This document shows positions 38,066 to 46,138 of a DNA stretch of 64,000 bases, one piece after another. Made by a program: the position numbers and the translations under genes. This stretch comes from Chryseobacterium gambrini (lineage in GTDB: Bacteria > Bacteroidota > Bacteroidia > Flavobacteriales > Weeksellaceae). Below the pieces are notes generated by a model that ran no database searches, was not told the DNA's origin, and was given only the letters and a program-made list of their open reading frames with translations. Where the stretch lies: the NCBI RefSeq assembly GCF_900156825.1, contig NZ_FTOV01000001.1:1-64000 (forward strand). The letters run 5' to 3'. Every line of letters begins with the position of its first letter. Positions within the stretch are counted from its first letter, which is position 1.

Positions 38066-38737
38066 ATGAAGAACATAGAATTACTGGTTCTGGATATGGC
38101 TGGAACCACCATTGATGAAGATAACGTGGTATATAAAACGTTAATGAAAGCAGTGAATGATTACGGATACAACGTTTCTCTGGAAAAAGTGTTATTAAGC
38201 TGCGCCGGAATGGAAAAACTGGAAGCAATCAGCAGTCTGTTAAAAGAAATAGGCGGAAATGAAGAAGACGCGGCTGCCATTTTTGAAAACTTTTCGGATC
38301 AGTTAAAAGCAGCCTATCAGAATTTAGAGGTAAAACCCATTAACGGCGTTGAAAATTTCCTCATCAAGATGAGATCTCAGGATAAAAAGATTGTTTTAAA
38401 TACTGGCTATACTTCCGAAATTGCCCAACAGCTTTTGGAAAAACTAGGCTGGAAAAAAAATGCCCACTTTGATGCTTTAATTACAGCCGACGATGTTTCG
38501 GAAAGCCGGCCGAGCCCGGAAATGATTCTTCTGGCTATGAAAAAATTTAATATTCATGAACCTGAAAAAGTTTTAAAAGCAGGAGATTCTGTCATTGATA
38601 TCGAAGAAGGCAAAAATGCAGGCTGCGGAGTTACGGTAGCTGTTCTTTCCGGAGCACAGAGCAAGGCTGAACTGGAAAAATCCAATCCCGATTATATTTT
38701 TAACACAATTTCTGAGGCTGAACGATTTTTTTACTAA
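38066..38737 (+). CDS. Phosphonatase-like HAD hydrolase (PhnX-like, TIGR03351 type)
   Basis: The 223-aa protein belongs to the HAD group closest to phosphonoacetaldehyde hydrolase. Motif I is DMAGTT (D10), like the DxAGTT of PhnX; motif II is NTGYTS; motif IV is AGDSVIDIEEG. K51 in CAGMEKLEAI falls where PhnX has its Schiff-base lysine (pattern GxxK), so C-P bond cleavage of an aldehyde is plausible. It would act on the product of the flavoenzyme encoded just before it and release phosphate. The alignment of K51 is by eye. Confidence 0.87.
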   Translation: MKNIELLVLDMAGTTIDEDNVVYKTLMKAVNDYGYNVSLEKVLLSCAGMEKLEAISSLLKEIGGNEEDAAAIFENFSDQLKAAYQNLEVKPINGVENFLIKMRSQDKKIVLNTGYTSEIAQQLLEKLGWKKNAHFDALITADDVSESRPSPEMILLAMKKFNIHEPEKVLKAGDSVIDIEEGKNAGCGVTVAVLSGAQSKAELEKSNPDYIFNTISEAERFFY

Positions 38738-39146
38738 AAACTTGTTTTAACTGAATGGATATAACCATCGCAAAGGCGCAAATTATTCATCAAATACGGT
38801 TTTGTCTTAAGGCGCAAAGATTTTATCTACGATAAAATTAAGCATATTCCCTATTGAAAATCTTTGATTTTCTTGCGCCTTAAAGATTTGAGACGAATAA
38901 AAATCTTGCATCTTTGCGTTTTCCAACAAGAATATTTTATTTTAAAAAAGTTTAAACAAACTCTAATTCTTTCAAATTACGCTTATCCCAATTCAGCCTC
39001 TTTTTTAATTTCTGAAATCCAGGAAATCAACTTTGTCAAAGTTTAAAACTTTGACAAAGTTCCCAAAGTTCCAAACGTCCCTTTTTTAAATTACTCAATC
39101 AACCTAAAGTTTGTAAAATCTTAAAATTCAAAACCCACTTATTATT
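38738..39146. other. Intergenic region with inverted-repeat element copy
   Basis: About 410 bp without a gene. It holds one copy of the dispersed element (38763-38922) with core gaaaatctttgattttc at 38856-38872 and ends related to cgcaaaggcgcaa / cttgcatctttgcg. A frame of 60 codons that crosses it is not a gene. A short inverted repeat ctttgtcaaagtt-t-aaaactttgacaaag lies near 39030-39058. Confidence 0.7.
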
Positions 39147-41000
39147 ATGAAAACAAAACTATTTTCAATGGCAGTCGTAATGAGCTGTTTTCTCGGAGCT
39201 CAGACAAAGAAAGTTCTTTTCATCGGGATCGACGGTTGTCGGGCGGATGTTATGATGTCTTCCGGTACGCCGAACATTCATGCACTGGCAGATCAGTCAA
39301 TTTATTCTTTAGACGGACTCTGTGCTGCAATTACTTTGAGCGGAAACGGCTGGAGCACGATGCTTACAGGAGTCTGGCATACGAAACACAATGTGCAGGA
39401 TAATAATTTTACCAGTCCTAATTATGCAAATTACCCTGACTTTTTAACGAGAGCAGAAGCGTATAATCCCAATTTAAGAACCATTTCTCTGGCTCATTGG
39501 GCTCCGGTTAACAATACCATTATTCAAAATGCCGATGTAAAGACAAATTTCACAACGGATCTTGCGGTGAAAAATGCGGCTGTAAATGCACTGCAAAATG
39601 ATAATCCGGACATTTTATTTATTGATTTTGATGATGTGGATCACGCCGGACATTCTTATGGTTTTTCGTCTTCTGTACCGCAGTATGTTTCTGCCATACA
39701 AACCATCGACACGTACATCGGAGAAATTGTAAACGCCATGAAAAACAGATCAACGTACAGTAATGAAGACTGGCTTGTTGTTTTAACCACGGATCACGGC
39801 GCGGTAGATAACGGGCATGGAGGCGGAAATCTTTCGGAAAGGAATATTTTTACCATTTATTCTAATCCTAATTTTACTCCTCAGCAAATCAGCAGAACCA
39901 TTTCAGAGTCTTCTAAAACGTTCAATCAGCTCAATCTTCCGGCAGGAACGTATGCAAAACCTGCGAATCAGACTCCATTTGATTTTGGGGCAACTCAGGA
40001 TTTTACAGTTGAATTCTGGGTGAAACCCAATGTTGCGTACACCAGTGATCCTGTAATGATCAGTAATAAAAACTGGGCAAACGGAAAAAATAAAGGTTTT
40101 GTAATTTCAGGATATTCCGGACAGACTTTTAAAATGAATATCGGCGACGGAATCAACAGGATTGATCTTGTGGGTGGGAAAATGGAACTCAATACATGGA
40201 AGCACATTGCTGTAAGTTTCGACAGAGACGGACTTGTAACAATGTATGAAGATGGTGTTCCCGTAACTTTTGCAAAAATGAACACCATTGGAAATATTGA
40301 TTCGGGACTTCCGTTTACGATCAATCAGGACGGGACGAACACCTACAGTCCAACGCTTGCAGCTTCTTATAGAGACATCAGAGTGTGGAAATCTGCGCTT
40401 CCGAACGAGGTTATCGTGAATTGGGCAAATCAGGATATTACGGCTTCGCATCCTTATTATTCTCAATTGGTTGCCAACTGGAAATGTGATGAGGTTTCGG
40501 GAAATACACTGACAGATTCTGGTTCAAATGCAAACACCGTTACGATTACCGGATCTCCCGCCAGAAATCTGAACACGGTTACTAATTTTAAAATTTATAA
40601 TTATTTATCGACAACCCGGGAAACAGATCATTTGCCGACTGTATTGAACTGGCTTTGTATTCCCGTTCAGCCATCTTGGGGAATTGATGGGGTCAACAGA
40701 ATTCCGCTATGTGCCAACGGAAGCTTATCTGCTGAAGAAAAGGAGATTACAACGAATGATTTTATGATTTATCCCAATCCTTCGAATCAGGAGGTAAATA
40801 TAAAATTAAAATCAAAGGAAAAGGAAATGAAGATTGAAATTATTGATGCGAAAGGATCATTGGTTTTATCAAAAAATGTCAATTTTTACAACAATGATTA
40901 CCATGAAAAATTAAATGTCGGTCATTTTCCGGCTGGGATTTATTTCATAAAAATAACAGGAAAAGGAAAGTCGCTTACCAAAACATTGATAAAACAATAG
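39147..41000 (+). CDS. Secreted alkaline-phosphatase-superfamily phosphodiesterase with LamG and T9SS tail
   Basis: The 617-aa protein has a signal peptide (ending FLGAQ). The catalytic domain (about 20-250) is of the nucleotide pyrophosphatase/phosphodiesterase type: metal ligand FIGIDGCRAD, nucleophile region LSGNGWSTMLTG, then DVDHAGHSYG and TTDHGAVDNGHGG. A LamG/concanavalin-like domain follows (about 265-445; FTVEFWVKPN, WKHIAVSFDRDG). The end, IYPNPSNQEVNI...LIKQ, is a T9SS sorting domain. It is thus a surface enzyme that binds and cleaves a phosphoester or phosphonoester polymer or lipid. Its place after the phosphonate genes suggests it frees their substrate. Confidence 0.9.
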   Translation: MKTKLFSMAVVMSCFLGAQTKKVLFIGIDGCRADVMMSSGTPNIHALADQSIYSLDGLCAAITLSGNGWSTMLTGVWHTKHNVQDNNFTSPNYANYPDFLTRAEAYNPNLRTISLAHWAPVNNTIIQNADVKTNFTTDLAVKNAAVNALQNDNPDILFIDFDDVDHAGHSYGFSSSVPQYVSAIQTIDTYIGEIVNAMKNRSTYSNEDWLVVLTTDHGAVDNGHGGGNLSERNIFTIYSNPNFTPQQISRTISESSKTFNQLNLPAGTYAKPANQTPFDFGATQDFTVEFWVKPNVAYTSDPVMISNKNWANGKNKGFVISGYSGQTFKMNIGDGINRIDLVGGKMELNTWKHIAVSFDRDGLVTMYEDGVPVTFAKMNTIGNIDSGLPFTINQDGTNTYSPTLAASYRDIRVWKSALPNEVIVNWANQDITASHPYYSQLVANWKCDEVSGNTLTDSGSNANTVTITGSPARNLNTVTNFKIYNYLSTTRETDHLPTVLNWLCIPVQPSWGIDGVNRIPLCANGSLSAEEKEITTNDFMIYPNPSNQEVNIKLKSKEKEMKIEIIDAKGSLVLSKNVNFYNNDYHEKLNVGHFPAGIYFIKITGKGKSLTKTLIKQ

Positions 41001-41025
41001 TACAGAGATAATTTTTACTTAAGAA

Positions 41026-41057
41026 GGCTTCCGTTTTTATACCGGAAGTTTTCTTTT
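41026..41057 (+). terminator. Terminator after the phosphodiesterase gene
   Basis: Stem cttccg / cggaag (41028-41033 with 41043-41048), loop of 9 nt, then ttttctttt. Confidence 0.7.
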
Positions 41058-41221
41058 GATCTGAAAATTTCATCTTCATATTTTAGAATAACTATAAATT
41101 ATCAGCTTAAAATAATGTAATTCAGGAGCTTGTAAATGTATTTAAAGGTTTTGGCTAAAAATAAAAACTTCTCGGAACCATTTTTGTATCCATAGATTTA
41201 TAATCACAAAAAATATCTATT

Positions 41222-41773
41222 ATGAATACCAAAAGACTTTCCGATTCCATTGAAAAAGCATTAAGCGACCAGATGAACAAAGAAATTCACGCTTCACATA
41301 CCTTTTTATCATACGGAATCTGGGCAGACGACAAAGGATATCAGGGAATTGCCAATTTCCTGTACAGGCACGCTCAGGAAGAAAGAAATCACTCCATCAA
41401 ATTCATGGAATATGTATTAAACAGAGGTGGAAAGCCGAAAGTAGATGCAATTCCTGCTCCTCCGGCAGATCCGGAATCGCTTACCGATTGTTTTGAAGGG
41501 GTGTTCAAACATGAAGTAGATAACACCACTGCCATTTATAAAATCGTAGATATGGCTCTTGAAGAAAAAGACTGGGCAACATGGAACTTTATGCAGTGGT
41601 TTGTACAAGAGCAGATTGAAGAGGAAACACTGGCACAGAATCTAATCGACAAACTGAAAATTGCAGGAGGAGACAGAGCTACCGATGAATCTTTATTTAC
41701 TTTAGATAAAACCTTACAGGAAACTCCGGGAGATGTTCCTTTGGCGCAGGAAGCGACGGGAGATAATCCTTAA
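41222..41773 (+). CDS. ftnA: Ferritin
   Basis: The 183-aa four-helix protein stores iron. NKEIHASHTFLSYGIWAD and HAQEERNHSIKFMEYV contain the ferroxidase ligands E and ExxH, and EQIEEETLAQNLIDKL carries the third helix site. The C-terminus is about 15 residues longer than the classic form and ends acidic. It is a single gene with terminator at 41799. Confidence 0.93.
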   Translation: MNTKRLSDSIEKALSDQMNKEIHASHTFLSYGIWADDKGYQGIANFLYRHAQEERNHSIKFMEYVLNRGGKPKVDAIPAPPADPESLTDCFEGVFKHEVDNTTAIYKIVDMALEEKDWATWNFMQWFVQEQIEEETLAQNLIDKLKIAGGDRATDESLFTLDKTLQETPGDVPLAQEATGDNP

Positions 41774-41798
41774 CAACCTTTTTGAAATTAAATTATTG

Positions 41799-41826
41799 AA
41801 ATCCGTCATATTGGTGACGGATTTTT
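41799..41826 (+). terminator. Terminator of ferritin gene
   Basis: Arms aaatccgtca (41799-41808) and tgacggattt (41815-41824) pair perfectly, followed by a short T run. Confidence 0.8.
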
Positions 41827-41888
41827 AGTATAGTTTTATTTCTATAGTCAATTTTTAAGTAAATAATTCATTATGTAGAGAATATTAT

Positions 41889-41896
41889 TATATTTG
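41889..41896 (+). promoter_or_regulatory. -7 box of second GG-leader peptide gene
   Basis: TATATTTG matches TAnnTTTG exactly, 25 nt before the ATG at 41921. It rules against the longer frame starting at 41894, which overlaps it. Confidence 0.6.
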
Positions 41897-41920
41897 TCTG
41901 AATTACAAATAAAAATTACT

Positions 41921-42121
41921 ATGAAAAATTTGAAAAAAATTTCAAGAGAACAGTTAAAACAAGTAAAAGGAGCTGGACCTAATGTTCCTGCCTGTCCTAG
42001 AGGATATTTATGGAGATGCGAAGCGATTGGAGTTTGCGATGAAGTATTCGATCAGTGGGATTGTCTTTGCGGATGTTATCCTGTAGATCCTATTCATCCA
42101 ACACTTCCTTTCCCAAGATAA
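41921..42121 (+). CDS. Bacteriocin-like leader peptide (KGAG variant)
   Basis: This 66-aa peptide starts MKNLKKISREQLKQVKGAG, nearly the same leader as at 22193, but with GAG in place of the double glycine. The mature part has six cysteines (CPRGYLWRCEAIGVC, DCLCGC) and a proline-rich end. Export processing at GAG is plausible but not certain. A 13-bp-stem terminator follows. Confidence 0.85.
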   Translation: MKNLKKISREQLKQVKGAGPNVPACPRGYLWRCEAIGVCDEVFDQWDCLCGCYPVDPIHPTLPFPR

Positions 42122-42140
42122 TTGAAACATATCTTTAACA

Positions 42141-42178
42141 AAATATCCCCGAAGCTTCATGTTTCGGGGATATTTTAT
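42141..42178 (+). terminator. Terminator of leader peptide gene
   Basis: A 13-bp stem (42141-42153 with 42163-42175; arms aaatatccccgaa and ttcggggatattt) and a 9-nt loop, followed by T-rich sequence. Confidence 0.85.
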
Positions 42179-42244
42179 TTCAGGAAAGGAAAATAGCTTA
42201 GAATTTAAAATAGACAGGGTGGAGGAATTATGCTTTAAAATCAC

Positions 42245-42252
42245 TATCTTTG
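42245..42252 (+). promoter_or_regulatory. -7 box of ychF
   Basis: TATCTTTG, exact TAnnTTTG. The leader would be about 110 nt, longer than at other genes in the window. Confidence 0.55.
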
Positions 42253-42370
42253 CACGCTGAAAGTTCAGATCGGAAATAACCTCCGATTTGAACAGTAAAC
42301 CTTAACCTTAGAATTTTACAATATGAAACCGAAAGGTTCATAGCATTATAAATAAAATAAAAATTTCGTT

Positions 42371-43462
42371 ATGAAATGTGGAATCGTAGGCTTACCGAAT
42401 GTAGGTAAATCAACTCTTTTTAACTGTCTGAGCAATGCAAAAGCACAGTCGGCAAACTATCCTTTCTGTACCATCGAACCGAATTTGGGGACTGTTTCAG
42501 TACCGGATCACAGATTGTTTGAGCTGGAAAAATTGGTAAAACCTGAGAGAGTTTTGCCTGCGGTTGTAGAGATCGTAGATATTGCAGGACTTGTAAAAGG
42601 AGCAAGTAAAGGAGAAGGTCTAGGAAACCAGTTCCTTGCCAATATCCGTGAGTGTGAAGCAATTATCCACGTTTTAAGATGTTTTGATAACGGAAATATT
42701 GTTCACGTAGAAGGTTCTGTAGATCCGTTAAGAGATAAAGAAATCATTGATATCGAACTTCAGTTGAAAGATCTGGAAACGGTAGGAAAAGCAGTTGAGA
42801 AGGCTAAAAAGTTCATCAAATCCGGTAAAAAAGAAGATGTTCTGGCTTATGAAACACTTCAGAGTCTTCAGAAATTTTTAGAAGACGGTAAAAATGCAAG
42901 AGAATTTGCAACAGACGATCTTACGAAATCAATTATAGGAGATGTTCAGCTGTTAACCAATAAGCCGGTTCTTTACGTTTGTAACGTGGACGAAAATTCA
43001 ATAAAGCATGGTAACGAATGGATTGGTAAAATTGAAGAAATGGCTAAAAATGAAGGCGCAGAAGTAGTTGTTTTAGCGGCTCAGATTGAAGCAGATATCA
43101 ATGAACTGGAAACTTACGAAGAAAGAGAAATTTTCCTTGAAGAACTAGGTCTTACGGAGCCGGGAGTAAACCGACTGATCAGAAAAGCTTATGATCTATT
43201 GAAATTACAGACTTATTTCACAGCAGGAGTAAAAGAAGTTAGAGCTTGGACAATCGGAAAAGGATGGACTGCTCCGCAGGCTGCAGGTGTAATTCATACC
43301 GACTTTGAAAAAGGGTTCATCCGTGCAGAAGTAATCAAGTATGATGATTACGTAAACTACGGTTCTGAAGTAAAAGTAAAAGAAGCCGGAAAACTTTCTG
43401 TAGAAGGAAAAGAGTACATCGTAAAAGACGGTGATATCATGCACTTCAGATTCAACGTATAA
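42371..43462 (+). CDS. ychF: Redox-regulated ATPase YchF
   Basis: The 363-aa Obg-family P-loop protein binds ribosomes and hydrolyses ATP. G1 is GLPNVGKST (residues 6-14), G3 is DIAGLVKGAS, the G4-like motif is NVDE instead of NKxD, which explains preference for ATP. The C-terminal TGS domain has ELRAWTIGKGWTAPQAA in the form VRAWTIGKGWTAPQAAGVIH and ends IMHFRFNV. Length is normal. Confidence 0.97.
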   Translation: MKCGIVGLPNVGKSTLFNCLSNAKAQSANYPFCTIEPNLGTVSVPDHRLFELEKLVKPERVLPAVVEIVDIAGLVKGASKGEGLGNQFLANIRECEAIIHVLRCFDNGNIVHVEGSVDPLRDKEIIDIELQLKDLETVGKAVEKAKKFIKSGKKEDVLAYETLQSLQKFLEDGKNAREFATDDLTKSIIGDVQLLTNKPVLYVCNVDENSIKHGNEWIGKIEEMAKNEGAEVVVLAAQIEADINELETYEEREIFLEELGLTEPGVNRLIRKAYDLLKLQTYFTAGVKEVRAWTIGKGWTAPQAAGVIHTDFEKGFIRAEVIKYDDYVNYGSEVKVKEAGKLSVEGKEYIVKDGDIMHFRFNV

Positions 43463-43490
43463 GAATAAAGTATTAAAGTTAGTTATATTG

Positions 43491-43526
43491 AAAAACGCTC
43501 CGGAGCATTGCTTCGAAGCGTTTTTA
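43491..43526 (+). terminator. Terminator of ychF
   Basis: Arms aaaaacgct (43491-43499) and agcgttttt (43517-43525) pair; an inner cggagc / gcttcg pairing extends the stem. Confidence 0.85.
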
Positions 43527-43540
43527 TTTATTTTAATAGC

Positions 43541-43699
43541 TTATAAATCAATGAGTTGACATTTTAATTCTACACAGCCAATACCATATTTAAGACATTC
43601 TTTGGTAAAAGGATCTGTGCATATTTCTTTTCCGCCAGTAATAGATTTTAACTGTTTTTTATTCAGTTTCTTTCCGTTTTGTAACTTTTGATTTTTCAT
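43541..43699 (-). CDS. Small GG-leader peptide (52 aa)
   Basis: A minus-strand frame gives MKNQKLQNGKKLNKKQLKSI followed by TGG, the same leader style as the other peptides. After GG come four cysteines (EICTDPFTKEC, GCVELKC). It is 18 nt downstream of a sister gene of the same kind. It is too short for common ORF cut-offs, and the leader match supports it as real. Confidence 0.82.
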   Translation of the reverse strand: MKNQKLQNGKKLNKKQLKSITGGKEICTDPFTKECLKYGIGCVELKCQLIDL

Positions 43700-43717
43700 A
43701 ATGATGATTTTAAAGGA

Positions 43718-43873
43718 TTAAGGAAGTTCGAAACATTCAGGTTCTGCACAACGTCTGCCATAAGCTTTACAAAGTCCTGTTTCCGGATCAACACATTGCT
43801 GTAGTCCGCCTTTGATGGATCTTAGCTGCTTATTATTAAGCTTTTTTCCATTTGATAGATTTTGATTTTTCAT
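43718..43873 (-). CDS. Small GG-leader peptide (51 aa)
   Basis: A minus-strand frame gives MKNQNLSNGKKLNNKQLRSI followed by KGG and then LQQCVDPETGLC, CAEPEC and the end FELP. Leader and spacing of cysteines match the sister peptide at 43541, so the two arose by duplication and diverged mainly after the GG. They are likely one transcript, convergent with ychF. Confidence 0.84.
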   Translation of the reverse strand: MKNQNLSNGKKLNNKQLRSIKGGLQQCVDPETGLCKAYGRRCAEPECFELP

Positions 43874-43987
43874 ATAAGACATAATTTTAATTTGGTAATT
43901 ACTAATTTATAAAATATTTCAATATAAATCACTTTGGTTTGATAAATTTATAAAATTATTGTTGTGAATTTCAGAAAGAATATTCCG

Positions 43988-43995
43988 TACATTTG
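43988..43995 (+). promoter_or_regulatory. -7 box of AraC-type regulator gene
   Basis: TACATTTG is an exact TAnnTTTG match ending 20 nt before the ATG at 44016. Confidence 0.55.
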
Positions 43996-44015
43996 AATTT
44001 TACAAATTCTTAGGT

Positions 44016-44963
44016 ATGGAAAAAATGCAGCATACTTCTTACACTTCGCTGGATGATTTTTACAGAGAAATGACCGCGAAACTCGGAACAGATCTCGAAA
44101 CCATTTTTCCGAAAGGGCTTCATAAAGAAATTGGTCATTTCAATGTTTTTGATATCGCCAAAATGATTGAAAAAATCAAAACAACCTCCGAAATGCCTTA
44201 TAACAGAAGAAAATATTACAAGATAAGCTTAATAAGAGGCAGAAACAGAGCGGAATATGCAGATAAAATTATTCAGATAAAAGGGAATGCACTTTTATTT
44301 GCGACTCCTAAAGTTCCTTATCACTGGATTCCCGAAGATCCTTTCCAGTCGGGGAGTTTCTGCGTTTTTACGGAAGATTTTTTTATTAAGGATAAATCAC
44401 ACAATACGCTTGAAGATTTACCGATCTTTCAGCCGGGAAATGTTCCTCTTTTTGAAATTGAGGATGATTTGGCAGACGAAATTGAACTCCTGTTTGATAA
44501 GATGAAAAAAGAAATTAATTCCGATTATATTTTTAAGTATGATCTTATCCGAAATTATGTTCTGGAGCTTATTCATTATGGACAAAAGTTGCAGCCGGCT
44601 TCAAAATTATCAACGTCAAATGATGCTTCACTGCGTGTTGTTTCGCTGTTTATCGAACTGTTGGAAAGGCAGTTTCCCATAGAATCGTCGGATCAGAGAC
44701 TGCAGCTGAAAACGGCAAAAGATTATGCAGACCGATTGGCGGTTCACGTAAATTATTTAAATAAAAAACTGAAAGAAAGTACAGGAAAAACCACTACGGA
44801 AATTATTGCAGAAAGGGTTATTCAGGAAGCAAAAATACTTCTGAAACAGACAAAATGGAACGTTTCCGAGATTTCATATGCTTTGGGATTTGAAGAGATT
44901 GCACACTTCTCTAACTTTTTCAAAAAGAAAACATCTCTCGCTCCTTTGGAATTCCGGTCATGA
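44016..44963 (+). CDS. AraC-family transcriptional regulator
   Basis: The 315-aa protein has an N-terminal sensing region (about 1-190) and a C-terminal AraC DNA-binding domain (about 215-315) with YADRLAVHVNYLNKKLKEST, then WNVSEISYALGFEEIAHFSN and FFKKKTSLAPLEFR. The effector is unknown. The SDR gene starts 90 bp downstream on the same strand and is the most likely target. The pair has the look of an AraC-SDR aldehyde- or ketone-response unit. Confidence 0.9.
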   Translation: MEKMQHTSYTSLDDFYREMTAKLGTDLETIFPKGLHKEIGHFNVFDIAKMIEKIKTTSEMPYNRRKYYKISLIRGRNRAEYADKIIQIKGNALLFATPKVPYHWIPEDPFQSGSFCVFTEDFFIKDKSHNTLEDLPIFQPGNVPLFEIEDDLADEIELLFDKMKKEINSDYIFKYDLIRNYVLELIHYGQKLQPASKLSTSNDASLRVVSLFIELLERQFPIESSDQRLQLKTAKDYADRLAVHVNYLNKKLKESTGKTTTEIIAERVIQEAKILLKQTKWNVSEISYALGFEEIAHFSNFFKKKTSLAPLEFRS

Positions 44964-45053
44964 TTTGAATTTTGCAAATTTAAGTTTGAATAAAGCAAAC
45001 GCCTGAACCGTAAATTATCTGAACTTTGTCTCATTAAAATAAATCATTAAATA

Positions 45054-45818
45054 ATGGAAACAAGAAGAAAAATTGCCCTAATTACGGGTGGAAGCAGAGG
45101 ATTAGGAAGAAATTCTGCTATTAAAATTGCCCAGAAAGGTCTTGATGTGATTTTAACTTACAGAACCAATAAGGAAGAAGCGGATAGGGTAGTAGAAGAA
45201 ATTCAGTCTTTAGGACAAAAAGCAATTGCTTATCAACTGGATACAAAAGAGGTGAAAAGTTTTGATGCTTTTGTAAAAACGGTCGGAGATCATCTTGAAG
45301 AAAATACAGGCAGCCGAAATATCGATTATCTCATCAACAATGCAGGAACAGCTTTATATTGCCCGATTCCGGAGGTTACTGAAGAGCAGTTGGACGATAT
45401 GGTGAATATTCATTTCAAGGGAGTATTTTTTCTGACTCAGAAATTTTTGCCTTTTATGAACGAAGGTGGTGGAATCATCAACGTTTCTTCAGGTTTGGCA
45501 AGGTTTGCATTACCCGGATCTTCCGTTTATGGCTCTATGAAGGCAGCGATTGATATGCTGACAAAATATCAGGCAAAAGAATTGGGTGCAAGAAAAATTA
45601 AATCTAATGTTGTGGCTCCCGGTGCTATTGAAACAGATTTCGGCGGAGGAAGAACAAGAGATGATAAAAATATCAATACTATGGTTGCCAATAATACCGC
45701 TTTAGGAAGAGCAGGAGTTCCCGACGATATCGGTGGAATAGTGGCTTTCCTGTGTACCGAAGAGGCAAGATGGATCAACGGACAGAGAATTGAAGCTTCC
45801 GGAGGTATGTTTTTGTAG
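45054..45818 (+). CDS. Short-chain dehydrogenase/reductase
   Basis: The 254-aa protein is a classical SDR: cofactor motif TGGSRGLG (residues 11-18), NNAG, then catalytic serine in NVSSGLA and YxxxK in VYGSMKAAID. The C-terminus EEARWINGQRIEASGGMFL is typical. The lack of an acidic residue at the end of strand 2 and the TYRTNKEEA segment suggest NADP(H), by inference. The substrate is not known. Confidence 0.92.
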   Translation: METRRKIALITGGSRGLGRNSAIKIAQKGLDVILTYRTNKEEADRVVEEIQSLGQKAIAYQLDTKEVKSFDAFVKTVGDHLEENTGSRNIDYLINNAGTALYCPIPEVTEEQLDDMVNIHFKGVFFLTQKFLPFMNEGGGIINVSSGLARFALPGSSVYGSMKAAIDMLTKYQAKELGARKIKSNVVAPGAIETDFGGGRTRDDKNINTMVANNTALGRAGVPDDIGGIVAFLCTEEARWINGQRIEASGGMFL

Positions 45819-45826
45819 TGTTTAAA

Positions 45827-45999
45827 CTTTTTAAAGCAAAAGATACAAAAGATTGTAACACCTTGGTTTTTTAAGTTTACTACTTAAATGGAAAAAAGGA
45901 GCACATAAGTTTAAAAAAATCAAAGATTTTTTCTCTTTGCAGACTTTGAAATACTTTAAATAAATGCATTAAAGTCTTTTGCATCTTTTGCGGTTAAAT
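45827..45999. repeat. Intergenic inverted-repeat element, copy at 45.8 kb
   Basis: Very similar along its length to the copy at 28655-28823: both contain tttgcagac, then gaaata, ttaaataaat and aaagtctttt at the same spacing. The core caaagatttt is at 45921-45930. The left end (aaagcaaaagatacaaaag) pairs imperfectly with the right end (cttttgcatcttttgc). Confidence 0.85.
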
Positions 46000-46060
46000 T
46001 TAAAATGAGTTTAAACTTTATGATAAATTGCGTATAATCTTTTTGTAATGTTTAAATTAA

Positions 46061-46099
46061 AAACTGGTGACAGAAATTATCAATGTCACCAGTTTTTTT
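46061..46099. terminator. Bidirectional terminator between convergent genes
   Basis: A 12-bp stem (46061-46072 with 46084-46095; arms aaactggtgaca and tgtcaccagttt) with A- and T-rich flanks on both sides, between the SDR gene (+) and the aminotransferase gene (-). Confidence 0.85.
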
Positions 46100-46138
46100 A
46101 TTTTTTTGAAATCTTTATAGTTTGCTAAATCAACGAAA

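Noticed and set aside
38864..39046. 60-codon frame after the phosphonatase-like gene
   Set aside because: It lies across the inverted-repeat element and has no protein-like features.
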